Positions 7,710 to 17,791 are shown, counted from the first letter of the stretch. The stretch is 64,000 nucleotides of DNA from JAEINY01 sp942490535 (GCA_942490535.1 CALNXQ010000005.1:1116001-1180000); one strand, 5' to 3'. Numbers and translations are program-made. The notes: a model not told the origin generated them from the sequence alone.

Positions 7710-10295
7710 TTATCTGGACTGATTCTCCAGTATTTGATTTTCGATGGCAGAGATACATTCTATAATCGTCACGTTGTAGGCTTCTCCCATCATTTCCAGG
7801 TAGTTTCTTGTAAAGGATTGGTAAACCTGTCGCTGTAAATCCTTTTTCTGCTGATTACCATGAATAAACAGAATCATTTGTAGCGCCGACTCATTGAGTT
7901 TATCATGCACCAAAACCAATCTGCAAAAGTCTAATAGATCTTCAGTCTGTGTTTTTAACGTATTTGAGCTAATGGTTAGTTCAAGCAAATGACTCAATAG
8001 GAGTTCAAACTGTTCCCGAAACGGATCCAGCCATGAGGATGTCAGGTGATTGAGAAAGGGGCCTTTTTGTATGAGTTGATTAATGGTTTTTAGTTCTACT
8101 AGCGTAATCGCTTGTTTGCTTAGAATCAGTTGTGCCATTGATAGAAAAGTCTGGAGGTCGATGTCAAAGGAGTCTGACAATACCAGCTGATACTGGTTTT
8201 TATCAAAAATGAGTGTAATACCTTCGATCTCACCCAGAATTTTACGCAGGCGTGAAATATTAACACCCCGGTTGTTGCGTGCACTGCTGGCATCGTGATA
8301 TGGCCAGAAGGCCTGGTTGATTTCCTCAGACGTAATGCCTTTCCCAGTTTTAAAAATACTTGAAACAAGCAAGAACAGAAAGAACTCTTCCAGAAAGGAT
8401 GTGAATGCACCATTAACCTCTTCGCTATTTTGGTTGTATATCCGGTATGTGCCCAGTAAATCAATGGATTGTGAAGAGATGAGAGGGTGTGCAATCGTAG
8501 AGAGAGCTTCAGTTTGTGGCAGATGGATTATTTCTTCTTCCTTCTGACGTTTTGAATAGTGATCCTGCGGATGATTCAAAATCTCACGGAGTTTTTTCTT
8601 CCGATTTTGGGCCAGGATAATCAGATACAGGATCCATGCTACGAGCATTGTTAAGAGTCCGATGATTGATTTTTCCAGCCAGGATCGGGAATCATTTTCA
8701 AGAGTGAACCCTATGGAAGCCGGTGGAAAATTAAGAGTATAGATGCCTGTTTGTTGAGATGCCATTTCCTGGGCAATGCATACTATTTCATCGGTATGGG
8801 GATTAAATGCTAAAAAAGGCGCCTTCATTTTGAGATCAGGAAAGCTAACAGGGATTCGCTTTATCGTTGCGAGAGCGGCATCCAGTTCAAGGATGAAGCA
8901 ACTGTCTTCCTCCTGCTGAAAGAGATAAAACTCCTGGTTATTGGCCGGGGAAATAAAATTTTGACTCAGCAGCTGGTCCGTATTCCCAATTGAGGAGGAT
9001 TGGTAGGTAGCTAACGTTTTATGAGTGAGTGAAGTGAGGTTAACTTCCAAAAGGTGGCATTTGCTCCTTGAGTGCTTTGTATTACTGCATAATATATGGA
9101 GTAGTTTATGGTTCGGACTCAAGTGATGGGTAAACACAGAATCAATTGACAGCTCTTCCTTTAAAGGGTTTATTTTCCAGATTTGTTGTTTCAGATCAAG
9201 ACGATAGAAATGACCCGTGAATGCATGTGCTTTGCTGCCTATGAGAACCATTGGCGTTTTGCTTTCAATGTGATAAAAACCAATGGATTGATCTCCAGGT
9301 GGTAAACCGTTTTTTAACTTGTAATAGTGTTGCGTGAAATCACATAAGTCAAATAATACAAGTTCATCCCAGGTGCTGTTGAAGCAATACAAGGCATCTT
9401 GTTTTTGATTAAGAATCAGGTGAAATGATTCGCTTTTTAACCTTTGGATAACGGGAATTATCTTTTGCCTAAACTGATCCGCATTTACTACCGAAAGCAC
9501 CTCTCCTGTAAATAGATAGAACTCCAGGTTAATGGCGCTGAAAACACCCGAAGTTATAGGGGTGGCGGAGGTTTTATAGCCTACCGACCAGTGGTTGTGA
9601 AGGTCTTCTATCCACCTAGGATTGTTTATGTTAAGGTGTTGGTTGCCAGTGAGGTCTATAATCGCATTTTGTTTGTTTTTTTCAAGGGAATAAAAGTGTT
9701 TTAAGCGTCCATCGTGGCTAAATACAGAAACATTTTTAATTGCAAAGCAGATGGATGCGGTGGGCGAAGTGGTTGTCTGGTCATCTGGACCAATGTGAAA
9801 AGATCCTTTTTGTGTGATAAAATTTTCGACCCCTTGAATGACTTTACTTTTTTTATTAAGTGTGAGTAAGAGTGTTTTTGTTGTAGGAATGTAGCTCATT
9901 TCCAGGTGTTGCCAGGCATTGCGGGTCAGGTCCTGAGGATCAAGATCGAAGGTGAGTAATTGTCCGGTAGCCTCCAGGCGCAGCGTTAAGCGTCCATTTT
10001 TACTGGGTAGAGGGTAATAAGAAAAATCCAGTAATGAATGTTTGTTTTCAAGCACCTTGAATAGGGTACCATATTCACTTTCGGGATACAGAAAAAAATA
10101 AAACTCGATCTTAAATCCGGCATCTAATCGGGCAAAATCTTTCCCTGTTAAAATTAATGCACTGTTTCGATTACTGCCGTTAAAAATCAAACCTTTGTTA
10201 CAAGTTGATCCCAAGGCATTCAAATGCAAAAGTGAAGACAGTATGAGCAGGATATAGCATTTCCTGATGCACGTAGATATGCACGTAGTTTTCAT
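7710..10295 (-). CDS. Membrane-tethered SARP-like transcriptional regulator with extracytoplasmic LamG and propeller-like sensor
   Basis: An 861-residue protein in four parts. Residues 1-29 are a signal peptide. Residues 30-215 look like a concanavalin/LamG beta-sandwich, and 220-530 like a Kelch-type propeller with repeated strands. One membrane helix lies near 541-562 (TMLVAWILYLIILA), followed by a basic stretch NRKKKL. The cytoplasmic part has an OmpR/SARP-type winged helix (about 632-705, with EEINQAFWP and GVNISRLRKILG) and a helical region (710-850) resembling the BTAD of SARP activators. This is a one-component design: outside sensor, inside DNA binding. It lies between two secreted protease genes and is divergent from the second, so it probably controls them (inference). 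The order is the reverse of ToxR/CadC, where the winged helix is N-terminal. Confidence 0.8.
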   Translation of the reverse strand: MKTTCISTCIRKCYILLILSSLLHLNALGSTCNKGLIFNGSNRNSALILTGKDFARLDAGFKIEFYFFLYPESEYGTLFKVLENKHSLLDFSYYPLPSKNGRLTLRLEATGQLLTFDLDPQDLTRNAWQHLEMSYIPTTKTLLLTLNKKSKVIQGVENFITQKGSFHIGPDDQTTTSPTASICFAIKNVSVFSHDGRLKHFYSLEKNKQNAIIDLTGNQHLNINNPRWIEDLHNHWSVGYKTSATPITSGVFSAINLEFYLFTGEVLSVVNADQFRQKIIPVIQRLKSESFHLILNQKQDALYCFNSTWDELVLFDLCDFTQHYYKLKNGLPPGDQSIGFYHIESKTPMVLIGSKAHAFTGHFYRLDLKQQIWKINPLKEELSIDSVFTHHLSPNHKLLHILCSNTKHSRSKCHLLEVNLTSLTHKTLATYQSSSIGNTDQLLSQNFISPANNQEFYLFQQEEDSCFILELDAALATIKRIPVSFPDLKMKAPFLAFNPHTDEIVCIAQEMASQQTGIYTLNFPPASIGFTLENDSRSWLEKSIIGLLTMLVAWILYLIILAQNRKKKLREILNHPQDHYSKRQKEEEIIHLPQTEALSTIAHPLISSQSIDLLGTYRIYNQNSEEVNGAFTSFLEEFFLFLLVSSIFKTGKGITSEEINQAFWPYHDASSARNNRGVNISRLRKILGEIEGITLIFDKNQYQLVLSDSFDIDLQTFLSMAQLILSKQAITLVELKTINQLIQKGPFLNHLTSSWLDPFREQFELLLSHLLELTISSNTLKTQTEDLLDFCRLVLVHDKLNESALQMILFIHGNQQKKDLQRQVYQSFTRNYLEMMGEAYNVTIIECISAIENQILENQSR

Positions 10296-10713
10296 AGCAT
10301 TAGATTCTAATGACTGATTAGCTTTTGTTTTCCCCTAACGTGTAATTCATGGGCTATTTAGATAGTCCATGAACCTATAATGCTGCTACAACTACTTTAA
10401 TGAAAGTCCAATGTTAATAAAATTTTAACAAGATCACAGTGAAATATTAAAAAATGTTAACACTTATCCATGGTGGCTGTATTCTCAAAATGCCAGCCTA
10501 GCAGGAAAGTCGTTTTTCGCATTATAGGTAAACTCCAGGGAGAATGTTGACTCAAATAGAAAAGATGTCATGGGCGATTAATGGAATTAATTGATGAATA
10601 AGCATCGTATTAGCTTCATAATAAGTGCTTATTAATGGGGGGGTAATGCATAATTAAACCCTCCCTGTGCATTTTGCAGAACCTTTCAGTAGAAACAAAT
10701 TAAAAAAATCCAA
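10296..10713. other. Divergent intergenic region between regulator and collagenase gene
   Basis: 418 bases without a gene. It holds a 28-base palindrome near the regulator (annotated separately), an AT-rich centre near 10415-10460, an 8-bp inverted repeat AATAAGCA/TGCTTATT at 10597-10604 and 10626-10633, and the collagenase start signals. No full TTG-N19-TAnnTTTG promoter is visible on either strand, so transcription here may depend on an activator. Confidence 0.6.
10346..10373. promoter_or_regulatory. Palindrome, candidate operator of the regulator gene
   Basis: Arms TTCATGGGCTAT and ATAGTCCATGAA with a TTAG loop: 11 of 12 positions are complementary, and the odd one would be a G-U pair in RNA. 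It lies 51-78 bases before the regulator start codon. No T-run follows on either strand, so a terminator is unlikely. It could be an autoregulatory binding site or an mRNA leader hairpin. Confidence 0.45.
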
Positions 10714-13700
10714 ATGAAAAAGTTTTATCTCTTATTAGCATTCTTAAGTGTATTGTATCAGTTTGGTGCAGCCCAGCTAATTGAACAATTGCCTGATCGT
10801 GCACCTCAACAGTCAGAGGTCATTAACACCCATCAGTTAAGAACGGTATTCACCAAAGCTGATCTTGAAAATAAGTGGGATAATATAACTCCTTTTCCCG
10901 ACCAACCGGCTGCAGTTTTAAAAGGTAGTATTGGTTGTGACGCTTCACTAATTAGCGGCCGGTATGGTTGGGATCTTATTGATGTCCTAAAGGCTACTTC
11001 TGTTGACTGCCTGGATGGGTTTATGCTCAAAGATTACAGCAGTATAAAGTATGCGTTTACTTATAATAGTTTCCAAGACATGTATATGGTATTGGATGAG
11101 ATTCAACGCTTAGCTGTCAATTATAATGGGGTGAATGATCAAGGATTGGGACAACTCATTTATTTTGTGAGGAGTTACTTATATTGGACCTGGACCGAGA
11201 GTGAATTAAAATTCTCAGGTGAAGATGATCCACTGTATCAAAAAATCATTTCCACCCTTTTGGTGGTTTCGCAACAAATGGCCTTGTATACCTCAAAGGA
11301 TGCGAGCAATGCTCCGGTCCTAGAACAATTCTTGATTGCCATTGATTTTCAACAACCACTTTCAAATGGAGAAGAATTAACCTACCGGGGGCAGTTCTTG
11401 GAGGCTGTTGTCAAAACATTTCGTGAGATATCCTCTGCTAAACTGTTAGCCATTGAAGATATGAAGACCCGTAAGGCTTTCTTAAGTGCTTATTCCAGAA
11501 TTAACTTTTTTCTGTTTCGTGGATCGTTTGTGCCTGGGCAAAGTGACGCCAAACTGGAAGCAGCCATTGCGAATAATCCGGACTTTTACGTGGAGCTAGA
11601 GCGAATTTTAAAGGATGAAGGCCTATTAAATGCAGATGAATCGTCGTTTTTAATTCGTGACTTAGCTGGTGAATTAGGACGTTTGGCAAGCATGGAGAGC
11701 CAGCGTGAAAAAGTGGAGGTGCTGGCAGAAGAGATCATTACTTTGTTACCGGAGAATAGTGAAGCGTGGTTAAGCCTTTTAGATAAGTATACAAACTCGG
11801 CTGAAGTGGATCAATTAGGTAGTTATAATTTAGAGGAGGTGAAGGCGCAAATTTACGCCGACTTGTTTCCTTATACCTACGAATTTGATGGAGGTGCATT
11901 GGTCATGAAAACAGCATTGCCCATTGAAACTGCGATGCACCAATACCATGCCGCCAAAATGGTACAGGCTCAATTTTTCCGCATGAGTCAAACAACCGAT
12001 CCGGTGCCCGGAGATGTGAACGCGACATTGACCATGCAAGTGTATGCTACTCTGTCTGATTATAAAAATTATCAACCTTTTTTAACCGGAATCGGCACCA
12101 ATAACGGGGGTATTTATATCGAACGGGACGCCATCTTTTATACTTATGAACGGACACCGCAGGAAAGCACGTATACTCTGGAAGAGCTTTTTCGCCACGA
12201 ATATGTCCATTACCTGCAAGGCCGCTATATCTTCAATGGATACTGGGGCGAATCAGATATTTATCAAAACTACCGGGTTACCTGGTTTGAAGAAGGGCAG
12301 GCGGAATGTTGTACCTGGTCCTCACGTGAAAACGGAATGCGTATTCGCAGCAACATTGTTGGTGGTCTGGTTAATGATCAAGGTAATTACATGACTTTGA
12401 ATAAAGTGCTGCACTCTACCTATGCCGATGGCTTTCAGTTTTATAAGTATGCCTGTGTGCTAATGTATTATTTATTGGAGAATGATCCACAAAAGTTAAA
12501 TGAGTTTCTGGATGCTGGTAAAGCTGATAATGTGGCGCAGTGGGATCAATTGGTGAATCAGATGAGCAGCGATGTGCCATTGCAACAAGCCTACTATAAT
12601 TATCTGGATGGGCTGATTGCCCAATATAAGGCGGGAGAATTAAGTGATCCGTCAACAGCTTGGGTGAAGGAAAATAGATTACTTTGTAGTGATCAGCAAC
12701 AATTTATTGAGATCTTTCAAACAACTACCGGATTTGAAGTTCTGTCGGATGAATTGATTCAGCAAAGTGCCTATCCAAGAATAGCGCTTACTGTGGCGCT
12801 AACTTCGCAACCGGGTGCTGATCGTGTGGCAGCAGCCAATGAATTTAACGAACAGTTAGATCAAGCTCTGAAGCAGTTAAATGATGTAACTGTCATTAAC
12901 AATTTCCTTTACACCAATGCTTACTATGGAAAATTGATTAATACAGGTTCTGCATATACTACAACCGCCGTTTTTGACGGACCCTTTAGAGCCGCAGAAA
13001 CAGGATTTGATACCGATGGTGATGGGGTTGAGGATAACGCCGATGATTTTCCGGATAATTATTTAGGATATTATGATGCCAATGGTAATGGCGTGCTCGA
13101 TGCGGCTGAAATGCCCGATGAAGATGGTGATGGAATGCCCGACGGATGGGAACTACGTTACAACTTAAATCCCAATAGTTCTGATGATGCTGAAAATGAT
13201 GAAGATGGTGATTTCAACAGTAACTTGTTCGAGTGGCAACATGGAACGGATCCTACCGATGTGGCCAGTAATACACCGGTAGGAGATTTAGAAAATACAT
13301 TTTATGTATGGGAGAGCTCCAGACAGATCAGTAACTATGCCTCAGGATTTTGGATGGGTACTGGTTGGAGACCATCCGATAAAACTTTGCCGCTGAAGAA
13401 TTATACCGGCTTGAAATTAAGATGGGAAAGCTCAAAACCCATTAAAATTACCGCAGTGGATGATGTGAATTATGACCAGGATATGGACTTGTCGGCTTCG
13501 GCAGAATTTGCCACCAGCGGAGTCATTGAATTTCCGGATTTTAACATTGAGGATCATGCCAACTTTTCTTCCAACTGGTTTTATTTGTATACCTATAGCG
13601 AAGAGGAAGGTTATTTACAAGTGAAAATGACTTGGGAAACCGATGTGTTGGAAAGTAATTTAAGTAATAATGTGGTTGAAGACTATCTCATTATTGGCGA

Positions 13701-14547
13701 TGTAGTAGCATCTGAATTAATGGTACCTACCGGCTTGTCTGCTTCGATGGATCAGTTTATAGATAAGGTGGAGTTAAGCTGGAGTGCCGTTGGAAATGCT
13801 ACCGCTTATGTGGTGTTTAGAGCTGGTATAGAAGATTTTTCAGATGTAGTGGAATTGGGCGAAATTGATACTCCTGCATTTACTGATCATTCAGTGGAGA
13901 TGAATGAGGATTACTTTTACAAGGTACAGGCCGTTAATGCAACAGCCAGTAGTGAAATATCCTTTGCTGTGATGGGCCGCGCCCTGCTACCTACTCCGGC
14001 AACACCGATAAACTTCCAGGCCAAGCTGGTTACTGAAAGTGCAGTTTCTGCCATTCTGAATTGGGATGCAGTACCACATGCATCCAGCTATCAGATCTAC
14101 CGTTCCCTTGATCCGGTCATGGGCACTTTTGAATTGATGGCTGAAGTCTCGACTACAGAGTATATCGATCTTCTTAGCAGTAATTCTGCGGATGTATTTT
14201 ACTATCAGGTAGTGGCTATGAATGCCACAGGAGAAAGTTTACCGTCGGAGGTGGTTTCTGTTACAAAAGTAGTTAGTGCTGTTTCGGACGCTTCTCAAGT
14301 GGATGAACTAACCATCGTGCAGGAAATCAACATAGAACAAACAGCTGCAATATTAACCACTCCGGCTCAAGGGTTGGTAAACATCAGAATATTTAATGTG
14401 GTTGGTGAGTGTGTTTATACAAGTCAACAAAATAAGGCTGGTGATTCATTGATACTGCCGGTGTCTACTTTACATTTGGAATCAGGGTTGTATATCATCA
14501 CCATGCAAATTAATGATTCTGAATATGTTCAAAAAGTTAAACTTTAA
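10714..14547 (+). CDS. Secreted M9 collagenase-like metalloprotease with T9SS sorting domain
   Basis: A 1277-residue secreted protein with a signal peptide ending near GAAQ (residue 21). A long helical collagenase activator-like region (about 50-380) precedes the peptidase unit. The zinc motif is HEYVH at 495-499, and the third ligand is Glu527 in WFEEGQAE, 28 residues after the second His, the same spacing as in clostridial ColG. Calcium-binding thrombospondin type 3-like repeats (DTDGDGVEDNADD, DEDGDGMPDGWE) cover 766-846. Two fibronectin type III-like domains lie at about 1000-1185, and a T9SS type A-like C-terminal domain at 1200-1277. That last domain lacks the usual YPNP start but keeps the final GLYIITM and QKVKL strands. 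It is known that M9 enzymes cleave collagen; the real substrate here is unproven. Confidence 0.88.
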   Translation: MKKFYLLLAFLSVLYQFGAAQLIEQLPDRAPQQSEVINTHQLRTVFTKADLENKWDNITPFPDQPAAVLKGSIGCDASLISGRYGWDLIDVLKATSVDCLDGFMLKDYSSIKYAFTYNSFQDMYMVLDEIQRLAVNYNGVNDQGLGQLIYFVRSYLYWTWTESELKFSGEDDPLYQKIISTLLVVSQQMALYTSKDASNAPVLEQFLIAIDFQQPLSNGEELTYRGQFLEAVVKTFREISSAKLLAIEDMKTRKAFLSAYSRINFFLFRGSFVPGQSDAKLEAAIANNPDFYVELERILKDEGLLNADESSFLIRDLAGELGRLASMESQREKVEVLAEEIITLLPENSEAWLSLLDKYTNSAEVDQLGSYNLEEVKAQIYADLFPYTYEFDGGALVMKTALPIETAMHQYHAAKMVQAQFFRMSQTTDPVPGDVNATLTMQVYATLSDYKNYQPFLTGIGTNNGGIYIERDAIFYTYERTPQESTYTLEELFRHEYVHYLQGRYIFNGYWGESDIYQNYRVTWFEEGQAECCTWSSRENGMRIRSNIVGGLVNDQGNYMTLNKVLHSTYADGFQFYKYACVLMYYLLENDPQKLNEFLDAGKADNVAQWDQLVNQMSSDVPLQQAYYNYLDGLIAQYKAGELSDPSTAWVKENRLLCSDQQQFIEIFQTTTGFEVLSDELIQQSAYPRIALTVALTSQPGADRVAAANEFNEQLDQALKQLNDVTVINNFLYTNAYYGKLINTGSAYTTTAVFDGPFRAAETGFDTDGDGVEDNADDFPDNYLGYYDANGNGVLDAAEMPDEDGDGMPDGWELRYNLNPNSSDDAENDEDGDFNSNLFEWQHGTDPTDVASNTPVGDLENTFYVWESSRQISNYASGFWMGTGWRPSDKTLPLKNYTGLKLRWESSKPIKITAVDDVNYDQDMDLSASAEFATSGVIEFPDFNIEDHANFSSNWFYLYTYSEEEGYLQVKMTWETDVLESNLSNNVVEDYLIIGDVVASELMVPTGLSASMDQFIDKVELSWSAVGNATAYVVFRAGIEDFSDVVELGEIDTPAFTDHSVEMNEDYFYKVQAVNATASSEISFAVMGRALLPTPATPINFQAKLVTESAVSAILNWDAVPHASSYQIYRSLDPVMGTFELMAEVSTTEYIDLLSSNSADVFYYQVVAMNATGESLPSEVVSVTKVVSAVSDASQVDELTIVQEINIEQTAAILTTPAQGLVNIRIFNVVGECVYTSQQNKAGDSLILPVSTLHLESGLYIITMQINDSEYVQKVKL

Positions 14548-14600
14548 TTTCTTATCCCAATATAAAGAAGTTATTAAGTTGTTTTAGAATGAATGTTAAT

Positions 14601-14632
14601 GGGGGACTGCATTTTTTGTAGTCCCCTTTTTT
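14601..14632 (+). terminator. Rho-independent terminator after the collagenase gene
   Basis: GGGGACT/AGTCCCC stem, extended inward by G-U and C-G pairs, with a T-rich loop and six Ts after it. It lies 54 bases beyond the stop codon. The TonB receptor gene downstream therefore likely has its own promoter. Confidence 0.9.
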
Positions 14633-14739
14633 AGAAGGTTTATCAATGAATGTTTAAACGGCTAGGAGAATAAAATTCAATACTTTTCCTATCTTCAGTG
14701 CCTCAACTCGATTGAACCATTGTTTTTTAAATCAGTTAC

Positions 14740-16986
14740 GTGAGGTTCTCCATCTCTGCATACATCATCAGGCTTACCTTCGGGATGCTACTATATCCCG
14801 TCATTTGTGACGCCCAGGTGAAAGGTATTGTGCAGAATGAACAAGGGCACCCCATTGAAGCCGTACAAATCAGTTGCATCGGGAGTACCGCTGGGACCAT
14901 CTCAGATGCAAAGGGCGGATTTTTCATGACTGCTCAAGCTGGTGATGTCGTCGAGTTTAAGCACCTCAATTACGAAACTTTTTTAGTGACTGTTCAAGAC
15001 TTTTCGCCCCAACGTATTGTTTTAGTTGATCGGGTGAATGCCATCGATGAGGTGCTAATCAATGCCTTTCAAACTGGTGATGTACAAATGGTGAACGCCA
15101 AATCCATTGAGCGCATCCCTGCTTTATTGGGTGAAAAAGATGTGTTGAAGTACATGGCCACCTTGCCGGGAGTGATTTCCATTAGTGCCCTGGATGCCGG
15201 TATTTATGTGCGAGGGGGAAACAGTTCTCATAATGCCTACCTGGTGAATGCCATCTCAGTAGCGGATCCGCAACACATCACTGGTATCCTCTCTACCTTT
15301 GATCCGTACGTATTAGACCATTCTATCATTTACAAAAGTGGCTATCCGGCTCAGTACAATGGTTATCTTTCTTCCTATATCAATATGCAGCCCACCCAGC
15401 AAAGCAGGTATCACTATTCAGGCGAAACCACTGTGGGACTTATCTCCTCATCGTTGAAAGCAAAACTGAAAACGGGTAAGAGTAATCCAAAGGTATTCGC
15501 TGTGTCCCTACGTAAATCGTATCTTCAATTTTTGGCAGAGGCCTACAACGGAAAGGAAGAGTATGACGAAGTACCGGCCTATGCCTTCACTGACTTCACC
15601 TTTTCAGTAAATAGTTCTTTGGGTAATAAATGGAAATGGTCTGTCTTGGGCATGACAACCTTTGATAAGCTACCATTAGAAATAGGGTCAAAGACGCAGC
15701 ATGACCTAAAATGGGGTTCTCAATCGGGTGTGATGGCGCTGATGGGGGATTTGAATCCTCGACAAACAATTCAATTCAAACTGGGAGCCAATCATTATTT
15801 TTCAGATGCCAATTCGGCCTCTCGTGTTAATTTCAGTAACCAATCGGATGTGAGCACTTATTCATTATCCATGCAATACATTCATCAATTGTCAAATAGG
15901 GTCCAATTATCACTGGGCGCTAAAAACGAAATAACAAGGTATTATTATTCTCAGGAGAAGGAGGATCAGGTGGAAAGTGCGTACCATTCAAACTTGCATC
16001 GAAACTTGGCTACTGTTTATGGAAACCTGGATATTCGCTTAGCTTCTCATTTGTCTTTATCCACCGGGATGAATGGGGTATTGTACTCTGGCAACGATCA
16101 ATACATTGGATTGGCACCCCGGATGAAGTTCTTGTATCAAAAAAATAATACCGGGATCTGGGTTGATTATGCAAGAACCCATCAATTTGATGAGACATTA
16201 ACGGTATTTACCATTAAGAGTCCGGTGGATTTAAAGATACCCATCGGTGCGAATCAAAAACCGGCCATCAGTGATCAGTATTCGGTGGGGATGAGCCTCC
16301 AGCGGCACACACACTTTACATTTAGTACCAGCTGGTTCTACAAATATTTATCCAATATCAAGGATTTCGAAGCCGGAGACCGAACCGTTTTGGCCGTTGT
16401 TTCCAACAGTATGATAGCCGGGGAAGGTTCTGTATTGGGCTGGGAGTTGGATGGTATCTATAATTCAGCCCACTTGTATCTGCGATTGAATTATACGCTC
16501 TCCGAAGCACGGCATCGGTTTGATCAAATCAATGATGGGAAGTTGTTTCATCCGCCCTATGATAGCCGTCACAATACCATGTTGAATGCGTCTTTCAAGC
16601 TGTCGCCTTCCTGGTGTGTGAATACAATGTGGACCTATTCTTCAGGAGTGACTACTACTTTGCCCATTGGTGTTGCCGTGAGCAAAGACATCACGACCAA
16701 TGTTGCCGGTATGCAATTTGTACCGGTTTATAAAGAGCGTTATAACTATCAACTGCCGGCTACGCACCGGATGGACATCAGTTTGGATTACATTCATCCA
16801 ATAAATGATGATCAATTGAAATTTACCGTGGGAATTTTTAATGTGTACAATCAAGCCAATCCTAGTTTCGTCTACATTGAAGCAGAGAAAAAAGAGGAGT
16901 ATTTCGTCCGATTTGTACCCAAATCAAAAGTATTGTTACCTTTTATGCCCTATTTTTCATTGACCTATCGTTTCAATAAAAAGTGA
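14740..16986 (+). CDS. TonB-dependent outer-membrane receptor with CarboxypepD_reg-like N-terminus
   Basis: A 748-residue outer-membrane receptor. A signal peptide (1-26, ending CDAQ) is followed by a CarboxypepD_reg-like domain (28-105: VKGIVQNEQGHPIEAVQ), a plug domain (about 120-225, with IYVRGGNSSHNAYLVN) and a 22-strand-type barrel ending in YFSLTYRFNKK, with aromatic residues near the end. The start is GTG at 14740; no ATG precedes the signal peptide in frame. It is shorter than SusC proteins and more like FecA-type receptors. The next gene, 7 bases downstream, encodes a DUF4249-like lipoprotein, a common partner of this receptor group. Uptake of protease products is a reasonable guess from context only. 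Confidence 0.88.
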   Translation: MRFSISAYIIRLTFGMLLYPVICDAQVKGIVQNEQGHPIEAVQISCIGSTAGTISDAKGGFFMTAQAGDVVEFKHLNYETFLVTVQDFSPQRIVLVDRVNAIDEVLINAFQTGDVQMVNAKSIERIPALLGEKDVLKYMATLPGVISISALDAGIYVRGGNSSHNAYLVNAISVADPQHITGILSTFDPYVLDHSIIYKSGYPAQYNGYLSSYINMQPTQQSRYHYSGETTVGLISSSLKAKLKTGKSNPKVFAVSLRKSYLQFLAEAYNGKEEYDEVPAYAFTDFTFSVNSSLGNKWKWSVLGMTTFDKLPLEIGSKTQHDLKWGSQSGVMALMGDLNPRQTIQFKLGANHYFSDANSASRVNFSNQSDVSTYSLSMQYIHQLSNRVQLSLGAKNEITRYYYSQEKEDQVESAYHSNLHRNLATVYGNLDIRLASHLSLSTGMNGVLYSGNDQYIGLAPRMKFLYQKNNTGIWVDYARTHQFDETLTVFTIKSPVDLKIPIGANQKPAISDQYSVGMSLQRHTHFTFSTSWFYKYLSNIKDFEAGDRTVLAVVSNSMIAGEGSVLGWELDGIYNSAHLYLRLNYTLSEARHRFDQINDGKLFHPPYDSRHNTMLNASFKLSPSWCVNTMWTYSSGVTTTLPIGVAVSKDITTNVAGMQFVPVYKERYNYQLPATHRMDISLDYIHPINDDQLKFTVGIFNVYNQANPSFVYIEAEKKEEYFVRFVPKSKVLLPFMPYFSLTYRFNKK

Positions 16987-16993
16987 TTTTAGG

Positions 16994-17776
16994 ATGAGGA
17001 GATATCTCGTTTTATTAGGTTTGTTTCTGTTTCTGTCAGCTTGTGTCGATGATCAGGAATTGGATTTTTCAACACTAAAGGGAGATCCGGGCTATTTTAT
17101 GGAGTGTTACCTGAAACCGGGAGATGTTTATAAGCTGACTGCCACAAAAATACAACCCATCTATGAAGATTATATTTTGGATTATTCGCTGGAATTTTTG
17201 GTTGCGATAGATACCATTGAATTGGTCCAAGGAATTTATAAAGAAGCCAGCTCAGGCTATATTTTTAATTATAGGCATGCTGCGAGATTTATACCTGTTC
17301 AGGATAAAACGGTTTCCTTGCGTGTTATATCGCCAGAAAATGATACTATCACTGCCACATCTACTATTCCAGACCAAGTGGCCATTGAAGCAGCCCAACT
17401 GACCGATCAGGGTGTTTCTTTTTCTTTTAAGACCACTTCTGAGGGAAGTCATAATTATTACATTACCAGTATTGACGCACATCTGACAGATACCATCGAA
17501 ACCCAGTGTCTGTTTGTGGATTACGGTTATATAAATGCAGTTCAGACGGAGGATATAGAATTCGATTTGAAGACGGATGAGTATGAGCGGGTAGAAATCA
17601 ATTTGAAGCGGGTGACCCGGGAAAATTTTTATTACCAGGTTTCACTCTGGAATGCCAATAAAGCGAACAGCGATAACCTGACTTTTCCATCCCCCCTGGC
17701 AGGTAACTTAATAAATGCCATGGGGATTTTTACGTGTTATACTGAAGACAGTCGAGTTTTACATGGAAAGAAATAG
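16994..17776 (+). CDS. DUF4249-like lipoprotein, receptor partner
   Basis: A 260-residue lipoprotein with lipobox FLSAC (Cys17) followed by VDDQE, an acidic start of the kind linked with surface export in Bacteroidota. The body is beta-rich, and the C-terminal phrases FPSPLAGNLINAMGIFTCY resemble the end of DUF4249 proteins, where a GxGxFxxY-type motif is usual. It starts 7 bases after the TonB receptor stop codon, so the two are almost surely one transcript. Members of this family are thought to work with the receptor as surface components, but no ligand is known. Its length is at the short end of the family. Confidence 0.7.
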   Translation: MRRYLVLLGLFLFLSACVDDQELDFSTLKGDPGYFMECYLKPGDVYKLTATKIQPIYEDYILDYSLEFLVAIDTIELVQGIYKEASSGYIFNYRHAARFIPVQDKTVSLRVISPENDTITATSTIPDQVAIEAAQLTDQGVSFSFKTTSEGSHNYYITSIDAHLTDTIETQCLFVDYGYINAVQTEDIEFDLKTDEYERVEINLKRVTRENFYYQVSLWNANKANSDNLTFPSPLAGNLINAMGIFTCYTEDSRVLHGKK

Positions 17777-17783
17777 TTTTTTC

Positions 17784-17791
17784 TAAATTTG
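17784..17791 (+). promoter_or_regulatory. Candidate -7 box for cmk
   Basis: TAAATTTG fits TAnnTTTG and lies 21 bases before the cmk ATG. The -33 TTG is missing. It would give cmk a promoter of its own, separate from the preceding receptor operon. Confidence 0.4.
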
